Assembly: GCA_905221605.1 (NCBI GenBank)
Contig: CAJNDS010002205.1
Coordinates: forward strand, 133,503-197,502
Length of the DNA: 64,000 nt
Direction of reading: 5' to 3'
From: Symbiodinium natans
Taxonomy: Eukaryota > Sar > Dinophyceae > Suessiales > Symbiodiniaceae
Of this stretch, positions 31,033-39,163 are shown one piece after another. A program made the position numbers and the translations under genes. How positions within the stretch are numbered: position 1 is the first letter of the stretch; each line of letters starts with the position of its first letter. Below the pieces are notes generated by a model. The model saw only the letters and a program-made list of their open reading frames with translations. It searched no databases and was not told the DNA's origin.

Positions 31033-31970
31033 TTCCAGGGCGGGTGACTGGGTGTGGTGTGTGGCGTCAAACAAGCTTATTCTTATCCCCCCCCCCTTCC
31101 CCCTCCCCCCGTTGCAGGGCGGGTGACTGGATGCGGTTGTGTTGAGCGCGTCAAACAAGCTTATTCTTGTCCCCCCCCTCCACCCCCCTCCCCCCTCCCT
31201 CACCCGTTAGGACTGGATGTGGTTGACTGGATGTGGTTGTGTTGCCCCCCCTCCCCCCTCCCCTCACCCGTTTCCAGGGCGGGTGAATGGTGTGGTGTGG
31301 CGTCAAACAAGCTTATTCTTATTCCCCCCCCCCCCCCTCCCTACCCCCCCGTTGCAGGGCGGGTGACTGGATGCGGTTGTGTAGCGCGTCAAATAAGTTC
31401 TTATGTCCCCCCCCACATTTCCCCCCCCCCCCCCCCTCACCACCTCCATCACCCGTTAGGACTGGATGTGGTGACTGGATGTGGTTGTGTTGCCCCCCCT
31501 CCGCCCTCCCCTCAACCGTTTGCAGGGCACGTGATGGGTGTGGTGTGTGGCATGAAACAAGGTTATTCTTATCCCCCCCCCCCTCCCCACCCCCCCCCCG
31601 TGCAGGGCGGGTGACTGGATGCGGTTGTGGTGAGCCCTCAAAACAAGCTTATTCTTGCCCCCCCCCCCCTCCCCCCCCCTCCCCCCTCCTCACCCGTTGG
31701 GACTGGATGTGGTTGACTGGATGTGGTTGTGTTGCCCCCCCCAGGGCGGGTGACCGGCGTCAAACAAGCTTATTCTTATCCCCCCCCCCTCCCCTCCCCC
31801 CCGCCCGTTGCAGGGCGGGTGACTGGATGTTATTCTTGTCCCCCCCCTCCCCTCCCCCCCCCTCCTCCTCACCCGTTGGGACTGGATGTGGTTGACTGGA
31901 TGTGGTTGTGTTGACCGCCTCAAACAAGCTTATTCTTATCCCCCCCCCCTCCCCACCCCCCCACCCCCCC
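31033..31970. repeat. Higher-order repeat of about 220-250 bp, four copies
   Basis: Each copy contains AGGGCGGGTGACTGGATG-type boxes, GTCAAACAAGCTTATTCTT and a polycytosine tract; copies start near 31038, 31278, 31525 and 31743. Proline-rich frames on the plus strand result from the C-runs. Confidence 0.85.
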
Positions 31971-31974
31971 AGAA

Positions 31975-32107
31975 ACGTGGGCACAAGTGACGGGGTACGT
32001 GGGCACAAGTGACGGGGTACGTGGGCACAAGTGACGGGGTACGTGGGCGCAAGTGACCCGAAACCGCGTGGGCACAAGTGACCGCGATCGCGTGGGCACA
32101 AGTGACG
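31975..32107. repeat. Right terminal repeats (GTGGGCACAAGTGAC units)
   Basis: Six copies about 22 bp apart, mostly GTGGGCACAAGTGACGGGG, the last ones diverged. They are inverted relative to the left block at 30278. Confidence 0.85.
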
Positions 32108-32656
32108 GGGCTGCCGGGGTGGCTTAAGCCTGAACTCCGAACCCTAAACCCCATAAACCCTAATCTCCAAATGGGTTTAGGGTTTAGGGTTTAGGGTTTA
32201 GGGTTTAGGGTTTAGGGTTTAGGGTTAGGGTTTAGGGTTCAGGGTTCAGGGTTTAGGGTACATCCTAGACAACCTCTTCTTGTCTCGGCACCAGACCGCA
32301 AGAGGGTTTTGGGCGCGAACGCTTTCAAAGGTGCCTGTGAGCCTTTGAAAGAAAGGTGAACGGGGGGCATATCGTTTTCGAGGTTACCCGCCCCCCCCCC
32401 CCCCCCCCAAGCCCCGTTCCTAAACCGCACACCCCAAACCATACACCCTCAACCCCAAACCCCAAACCCTGAACTCTAAGCCCCAAACCCTACCAAACCC
32501 CAAACCCCAAACCCCAAACCCTAAACCCTAAACCCTAAACCCCAAACCCCAAACCCTAAACCCCAAACCCTAAACCCCAAACCCTAAACCCTAAACCCAA
32601 ACCCTAAACCCCAAAACCCGAAACCCGAAACCCTGCGGCCCTTGAGTGCTTCCCAG
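32108..32656. other. Spacer with two telomeric arrays
   Basis: TTTAGGG 32173-32260, a C-run at about 32390-32408, and a CCCCAAA/CCCTAAA array 32430-32632. Confidence 0.6.
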
Positions 32657-32718
32657 GCCGCCTCGGACAAGATGGGCTACTCCAAAGCGGGCCTGCCAGG
32701 CCCGGATCCTCTTGTTGT
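32657..32718 (+). CDS. Candidate small exon
   Basis: After TTCCCAG, the frame reads AASDKMGYSKAGLPGPDP. CCCTAAA array upstream and TTTAGGG downstream, as for the other candidates. Confidence 0.35.
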
Positions 32719-32784
32719 TGGGCTTGCTACTTGGGGGTTTAGGGTTTAGGGTTTAGGGTTTAGGGTTTAGGGTTTAGGGTTTAC

Positions 32785-33056
32785 TACTTGGAGGTTCAGG
32801 GTACTGATGAACCGCATAATATCTGATTCCCATTAGGGTTGCTAGGGTTTGGTTTGGGGTTTAGGGTTTAGGGTTTAGGGTTTAGGGTTTAGGGTTTAGG
32901 GTTTAGGGTTTAGGGTTTAGGGTTTAGGGTTTAGGGTCTAGGACCAGTTATATCTGTACTTATCACCCACTTATAGGCCCCTGAAGTGCTCCAATATGGT
33001 TACGGGTTAGATATACAGCAATTCTTGGGTTAAGAGGTACTCTGAACCTCGAAGTA
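32785..33056. mobile_element. Family A element with the longest internal array
   Basis: ACTTGGAGGTTCAGGGTACT at the left, GAGGTACTCTGAACCTCGAAG at the right. Thirteen TTTAGGG units (about 32845-32937) lie inside. Confidence 0.7.
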
Positions 33057-33579
33057 GGACCGTTTTTCCTTTTTGTCGGGTTTCGGGTTTAGGGTTAAGC
33101 CTCTTTAAAACCAAGGAGGGTGCCGTTTTGATTCCTAGGTTACTCCGGAGGTCTAGTTTAGGACTGAGGGATCTGGTTACCCCCCCCCAAAAGGTTCATG
33201 CTTTGGGGTGACCCCGAAAGTGCAAGGCGAGGAGCCTGAAAAGACCATATCATGCGACGAACAAAGGGTCCGCATTTTTGCTGTTTGGCTGTTTGGGGGG
33301 GGGGGGGGGGGAGGTTGAAGGTAAACAGGGCAAAAGGCATCAGTTGTAGACTTCGAATTACAGGTTTAGGGACCCGGCACCGGAAGCGATAAACCCGTAA
33401 ACCCTGAGTTTTCAACCCCAGGCCCAAGAGACCCTAAACCAGTAGGCGCCACAAGCCCCGAACCCCCTAACAGGGTTTAGGGTTTAGGGCTGAGGGCTAA
33501 GTAAACCCTAAGTGGCCCCTTGTCACCTTGTCTCCCAAAGCCCACACTCAGAAGCCCTGATCACCTAAAGCGCGAAGGC
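33057..33579. other. Spacer
   Basis: G-run at about 33295-33310 and short TTTAGGG runs at 33075 and 33474. A minus-strand 89-codon frame crosses the G-run and is not supported. Confidence 0.4.
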
Positions 33580-34354
33580 ATGGCCGCCAAGGTCAAAGGA
33601 AAGGTCAAGGAGTTTGCTGAAGAGACAGGCGCGAGTGAGTGTGTGGCGCTGGTAGGGTTTGGGGTCTATAGACGGTTGCGGCACCCCTAAACTCTCCAAA
33701 CCCTTAAGCCCTGAACCTGCAAAACCGAAACTCTGAAACCCTAAACTCCTCGACAAAATGAAACTCTTAAACCCTAAACTCCTTGAACAACCGAAACTCT
33801 TAAGCCCTGAACTCCTAAAGACCCGTTCGGGCGCAGTCTTTGCAGCCGGACACATTCCAACGGGCAACTCACCGCCGCAAAGCCCGAAAGGAACCGCCAG
33901 CCGAAGATGCAAAAGCGAAGCTTCTTTGGATTCGTAGTACTTTCCAAGGTTGGAACCAGGGGCCCTTAGTATGGGCCTTTATTATGTATAGTCTGTATAG
34001 TGTAGACCAGGGTGATATAACCGGGAACCCAAATTAAGGGCCCATACTTCGGATCCCCGGTAGTGATTAGGGTTTGGGGTGTTAGGGTGTTAGTCAGGCC
34101 TCAGTCCTGCACCCTTTCTCACCCCTGTACCCTAAACCCAAAACCCTAAACCCTCAACCCTGAACCCAAAACCCTAAACCCTAAACCCTAAACCCTAAAC
34201 CCTAAACCCTAAACCCTAAACCCTAAACCCTAAACCCTAAACCCTAAACCCTAAACCCTAAACCTCGATGTCCGGAGGCGGCTCCACCAAGGAGATCGCC
34301 CACGCCGCGCGGATGCCAGGCCTCACCAGCGGCGCTCCGTCCTGGTGCCGGCCC
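33580..34354 (+). CDS. Candidate three-exon gene start, lysine-rich protein
   Basis: Exon one (33580-33632) starts with ATG and reads MAAKVKGKVKEFAEETGA, followed by GTGAGT, the only textbook donor noticed in the window. Exon two (about 33843-33930) follows TTTGCAG and reads DTFQRATHRRKARKEPPAED then AKAKLLW. Exon three (about 34268-34354) reads SGGGSTKEIAHAARMPGLTS then GAPSWC. The intervening introns hold a family D-like hairpin (33950-34062) and a CCCTAAA array (34168-34262). Basic and unstructured; function unknown. Whether the three belong together is inferred from order and spacing. Confidence 0.4.
33950..34062. mobile_element. Family D-like hairpin
   Basis: Left arm GGGGCCCTTAGTATGGGCC, right arm TTAAGGGCCCATACTTCGG; loop rich in TATAGT. 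Confidence 0.5.
34168..34266. repeat. CCCTAAA array
   Basis: About thirteen perfect heptamers after CCCAAAA/CCCTCAA variants, ending directly at a candidate exon. Confidence 0.9.
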
Positions 34355-34689
34355 CAGGGTTTAGGGTTTAGGGCTTGGGGTTTAGGGTTTAGGGTTTGGG
34401 GTTTACGGCTTAGGGTTTCGGGTTTGGGGTTTAGGGGTTTAGGGTTTGGGGTTTTAGGGTTTAGGGTTTGGGGTTTAGAATTTAGAGCCTAGGGTAGTTT
34501 ATTTGGGGTTTATGGTTTCAGGGTATAGGCATCAGGTCTGCGAGTCTCAGATGGGACGTCTTGGACACCCCAAGCGCGAACAACATGCGGGGCGCATGGG
34601 GCGCGTCCTCAGATGTAGGTGTGTGGGTATATATATATATATATGAATGTATGTATATTGCATATGTATATGCATATGTACATATGTAC

Positions 34690-34725
<36 letters not shown>

Positions 34726-35268
34726 CAAAAACTGTGTATATATAGTAACTATATATGTATATATATATATATATATTTTGTATACATAGCATATATAGTA
34801 TATGGTATATAGTATATAGTATATTGTATGTAGTATGCAGTATGTAGTATGTAGTGTGTGTATATATATATATATATATATTCATACATATTTACACGAA
34901 GGAGATTTAAGCTGATGTTTGAAACAAACCCTTTCGCGTGCGCAAAATAGAAAAATGCCTACACATACTCCTCTTAGATCCCTACAGAGAACTATGCCGC
35001 TTTCCCCGGCACCCCGCACTGTAGAATCCCGGGACAAAGTTCAACGCCCACTAAAATCAGGGCTCAGGGTTCAGGGTTTATAGGGCTTAGGGTTATAGGG
35101 TTTAGGGTTTAGGGTTAGGGTTTAAAGGGTAGAGTCTGTCAACTTCAGCCGTCGCGTTGCACCATGCCCGAGACGGATCGCCAAAGTCTGAAGGTTTAGG
35201 GTTTAGGGTTTAGGGTTTAGGGTTTGGGGTTTAGGGTTTAGGGTTTAGAGTTTAGGGCAGCCGTTTCC
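34355..35268. other. Spacer with TTTAGGG tracts and TA microsatellites
   Basis: TTTAGGG/TTTGGGG 34355-34500, (TA)n and GTATATAG repeats 34625-34885, TTTAGGG near 35046-35120 and 35190-35258. Confidence 0.7.
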
Positions 35269-35322
35269 TTGGTCAACCTTGGCTCAGGATATCCCAGATT
35301 ATCCCAGATTCCACTCGGAGTA

Positions 35323-35676
35323 ATGGCTTCTTGTCAGTGCGTTGCAAGAGGCGACGATTCGGACGAAGAACTGTTCCTGGCAGAAGTGAGCAATAAAGAG
35401 GCCGTGGAAACCTTCGCTAGTTTCCCAGGCATCTACTTCAAGCAATTGAAGCGTGCACAGCGGACAGTCCGAAATCGTGGCGATGACATGAGCGTTGCCT
35501 GTGAGTTTGACCATGCACACTCGCACTGCAGCAAGCAAGACATGCAAGATATTGCCGGTGCAATTCAGCTTAAGATCGATGGCTACAAATGTATGTGCGG
35601 TTGGCTCTATGATAAGAAGCAATCCTGGGGATGCAAGTGGTTCCATGCCTGGTACAAGAAGGTGACTTGGCGCTGA
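35323..35676 (+). CDS. Cysteine-rich 117-residue ORF, unknown function
   Basis: A single open frame from ATG 35323 (an upstream in-frame ATG exists at 35269) to TGA at 35674. It reads MASCQCVARGDDSDEELFLA at the start and carries several Cys/His, including CEFDHAHSHC and CMCGWLYDK, and an aromatic basic C-terminus (WFHAWYKKVTWR). The Cys/His spacing is suggestive of metal binding but matches no family I know. It is longer and more protein-like than other frames nearby and has no repeats inside. It lies about 0.2 kb upstream of the retroelement tandem repeats and could be part of that unit or a host exon. Confidence 0.5.
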   Translation: MASCQCVARGDDSDEELFLAEVSNKEAVETFASFPGIYFKQLKRAQRTVRNRGDDMSVACEFDHAHSHCSKQDMQDIAGAIQLKIDGYKCMCGWLYDKKQSWGCKWFHAWYKKVTWR

Positions 35677-35901
35677 AAACTCCCCGAACTGTGTCAACAC
35701 TAAAGGGTTCCGGGTTTAGGCTTTAGGAGCTTAGGGGTTTATTAGGGTTTAGGGTAAGAGGGGCTAGATCGAGTGCGCCGCGCTCCGCGCAAGGCCACCG
35801 CCCGCGGCCTGGACCGTGCGTTTTTTCTCGAAGCCTGCTGGCATGCGGTCGCCGCCCTCGAAACTTTCATCTTTTTGTTTGGGCTTCTGGGTTCAAGGCC
35901 T

Positions 35902-36036
35902 TGTTCGCGAAAGGTGAAACTGTCGTGACTTTTGGACGTCCGGGCTCTCCAAATGCGAAATTGTCGTCACTCTTGGACGTCTGCGTTCGCCAAACGCGAA
36001 AAAGAAAATTTTCTCGCGCTTGGACGTTTGGGTTTG
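35902..36036 (+). repeat. About 41-bp tandem repeats next to the assembly gap
   Basis: Three degenerate units at about 35902, 35954 and 35995, sharing GCGAAA, TGTCGT-ACT-TTGGACGT and TTCGCCAAA boxes, run into the N block. The open frame drawn through them is not evidence of coding. Confidence 0.8.
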
Positions 36037-36136
36037 NNNNNNNNNNNNNNNNNNNNNNNNNNNNNNNNNNNNNNNNNNNNNNNNNNNNNNNNNNNNNNNN
36101 NNNNNNNNNNNNNNNNNNNNNNNNNNNNNNNNNNNN
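36037..36136. other. Assembly gap of exactly 100 N
   Basis: A round 100-base N run, a conventional placeholder of unknown true size. It removes the Gag N-terminus and possibly the 5' LTR and leader of the retroelement. Confidence 0.95.
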
Positions 36137-39035
36137 AAGCTTCCGCACGCGGGATCGTCTTGACATGGTTTACACGATCGATTACCTGACCAAACTGCAG
36201 TATCCTGGGGACAACAAGATTGCCGCATTTAAAGCAACGTGGCTAGAGATCATCTCTCGGATTCGACCTGAAGATGTACCTTCCACGAATGCCCTCCGCG
36301 ACATCTTGTACCAGAAGATATCAGGATCCTCCGAGATGAACATGGAGCTCAAGCTTGACTATGACATCAAGAGCTATGACGATCCAGAGAGATCACATGA
36401 TATGCTGCTGAGGATCATGGACCGGGCAGTGCAGAGGAGAAGAGAGAAGAAGAACCTCAACGAGACACAACATGGTCTGAACCAGATGGTTGCTGGGAAG
36501 GACCTGCTTGCTGCACCAGCTAGGACCGATCCCAAAGGGCCTCCCTCATCCGCGCCAGACAAGGACAAGAAGAAGACGAATGAGAGAGGCAAGGACAAAG
36601 AAGCTGCGGATGCTGCGCCTGTACTCCCAAAGAGTAAAGCAAAGGCACACGAAAAGGACAAGAAGAAGGGGAAAGGTAAAGGCAAAGAACGATCCCGATC
36701 TCCTTCATCATCACGATCGCTGACCGACAAGGAAAAGGCGAAGATTCGTTGCAAATTTCACTTCGGAGGAGGATGCAATGCAGGAAAGAATTGCAAATGG
36801 AGTCACAAAGATACGGACAGAGGACGACCGTCTTCACGAGATGATAAGAATCAGAGAGCGCGAAGCCCGTCATCAAAACCATCGGAACGACCTTGCTTCC
36901 AGTGGAGCAAGAACGGATCCTGCAGCCGAGAGAATTTCCCTTTCAAGCATGACCCGGCTAAGGCAGCGCCCGCAACCGGGGAAACCGACGCGAATGCGAA
37001 GGCAAAAGCAAAGGCGAAGGCGAAGGACAAGAAGAAGAAGCCTGAACCTGCCGCACCCGCGATTGCGATTCGAGGTCTGCCTGCAGTACCTGTTCTTCGA
37101 TCCCTGGGTGATGGTGACGGTGATTCTGACGACGAGTCAATTGATGGCGACGCGGCGTCAGATTGCTCCACCGACGATGAGATCGGATCCTATCACAGAG
37201 ACGTCAAGGACCTCAAGGTTTCCTTCGAACGGGGAACGAAGTTCGCGTCATCGAAGCCGAGGCGATCACACAAAGATAGAGGATTCGCCCCGCGACTTTT
37301 TACAGAAGCGAACCTGAAGCACGAGAACCACATCTCGGAGGTCGAGTACGAGAAGCACAAAGCAAGAGCTAGGGCTCGACTGATGGAAGATATGTGTCTG
37401 GGCAAAGATGGAGGATGCATACCAGTTAGGATTCCAGGAACCGAGAAGGTGATTATGTTCAAGTTCGACAACAAGAAGGGGAAGTTTCATGAAAGAGCCT
37501 TGAGCGTTGATGAGAGTCGTAAGGAACTGATGAAGAACCCGAACATGTGTATGGTCCAACCAGAATTTATTCGCAGGAAGCTGAAATTCATCATGGACAC
37601 AGGATGCGGACATGACCTTATCTCTTTAGAAAAGGTCGCCAAGCACGGCATCGACACTGCAATGGACTGCGAGTCTACATCGTTCCAAACGGCGAATGGT
37701 GTCACTATGACCAACCAGACGGCGGAGTTCTTGACGAAATCCTTCAAGGAGCCCATCAAAGCACATGTATTGGAGAATACACCTTCTGTGCTGTCAGTTG
37801 GGAAGAGATGCATGCTTCACGGCTATTCCTTTGTGTGGCCCGCGGGACGTCCACCATTTATGGTGAACGATGCTGGCGAGAGGATACAATTCTTCGTGCA
37901 AGGAGACATCCCCTATGTCAGAGTGGGAAGCAAAGGAGCTAAAGCCCATGAGGAACCCGAAGCGATGGAAATGTTCCGCTTGGTGCAGAAGTACAAGGAC
38001 AAGGTGGACGATGATACCGACGACGATTCAACGTATGTTGCGGTACCAGGTCTTGACGACATCGGCGAGGAGATCCCCGACGTAGCTTCCGAAGCTGACG
38101 AAGAAGAAGATGGCGAAGTGGTCGCAGGCGATGAAGTTCGTGAAGATGAACCACAAGCCGAACTTCCAGTTGAGGCTGAGGGCGACGCGCAGGAGATCGA
38201 CGTGGAAGGTGACGAATCTGGTCCAGATAGAAGGGCGAAGGTCGGCACCTTGAAGGCCGAAGCGAACACCTTGGCTCATCTTTGTACCCATCGATTCCGA
38301 AATCCCTATTGTGATGCATGCGTGAGAGCAAAGATGAAGCATTTCAGAACCCAAAAGGGAGCATTCAAACGAGAAGTCAATGAGTGGGGTGACTTGGTGA
38401 TGTTCGACTTTGTGGATATGGGAAAAGCCACGGATAAGGGGGTGGGTCTTGACGACGAGCTCCGTGAAATCCTGGTATTCCGCGACGTGGCCACGAAGGT
38501 GGTTGCAGCATATCCCACCATCTCCAGAGAAGAAGGAGAAGTTGTACGATGTATGAAGAGATTCATGGGAAAGAAGAAAGTGAGGCTGGCATATAGTGAC
38601 TGCGCAGATGAGTTCATTGCGGCGATGAACAAGCTCAAAATTCCATTGGATCACTCGTTGCCAGGACGTCCTATGAACAACTCTCTGGCGGAAAGGACCA
38701 ACCAGTTCGTCATCACTGCTACAGCCACGTCGTTGCTGCATGCAGGGCTACCTGCGAACTATTGGCCCTATGCCTTGAATTGCGTCACTCACAATCTCAA
38801 CGCCGAGGATGTGGATGGTGAGTCGGCGTGGCAGAGAATGTCTGGGAAAGAATTCCCGGGAAAGTTGATTCCGTTTGGAGCAAAGGTTTTCTTCAAACCG
38901 ACCGAGACCCGCGAACCAACATATGGTGGAAAGTTTGACCCGAAGGGAATACCCGGCATTTTCGCAGGATATGTCCTTAATGCGGGGCAAACATGGTCAC
39001 GAAAGTATCGTGTGTGGGACATGAAGGACCAATGA
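36137..39035 (+). CDS. Gag-protease-integrase of copia-type element (5' partial)
   Basis: The frame is open from the gap to TGA at 39033. Gag begins with helical sequence (VYTIDYLTKLQYPGDNKIAA), then a Lys/Arg-rich linker with two CCCH-type fingers: CKFHFGGGCNAGKNCKWSH (C-x8-C-x5-C-x3-H) and a second lacking its third cysteine. The protease has FIMDTGCGHDLIS, an Asp-Thr-Gly active site. Integrase follows: a His/Cys zinc region (HLCTHRFRNPYCDAC), then catalytic Asp at FDFVD, Asp at YSDCADEF and Glu at NSLAERTNQ, spaced as in copia integrases. It ends GYVLNAGQTWSRKYRVWDMK and then shifts frame because of an 11-bp duplication (39021-39039). The usual downstream continuation is found in the next frame. 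Confidence 0.88.
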
Positions 39036-39039
39036 AGGA
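39021..39039 (+). other. 11-bp tandem duplication causing frameshift 1
   Basis: ATGAAGGA occurs twice, separated by CCA. Taking out one 11-bp copy would bring the integrase tail (WDMK) into the frame that continues EFANANFAHDAKVPRKLQ. As it stands, the first frame ends at TGA 39033. Confidence 0.7.
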
Positions 39040-39160
39040 GTTCGCGAATGCCAACTTTGCGCATGATGCGAAAGTGCCTCGCAAGCTTCAAATTCCCTAC
39101 ATCACCGAACGGGTCATCATGCCGGATGAAATTGCCTTTCCGCTCAAGCTCGAGTACGAG

Positions 39161-39163
39161 TGA
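39161..39163 (+). other. In-frame TGA within the polyprotein
   Basis: The integrase tail frame reads LKLEYE, TGA, MNGTLEGL and stays open on both sides. CGA to TGA by one transition at a CpG is the simplest origin. Alternatively, translation of the RT part starts at the ATG at 39164. Confidence 0.6.

Noticed and set aside
30328-31203. 291-codon minus-strand ORF, glycine-rich
   Set aside because: It follows the 185-bp and higher-order tandem repeats and their polycytosine tracts; the repeat units explain its openness.
31054-31895. Proline-rich plus-strand ORFs of 186 and 202 codons
   Set aside because: Products of C-runs in the satellite block, with no independent coding signal.
35901-36036. 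Gag coding sequence upstream of the N gap
   Set aside because: The frame crosses degenerate 41-bp tandem repeats and the gap; nothing there resembles Gag.
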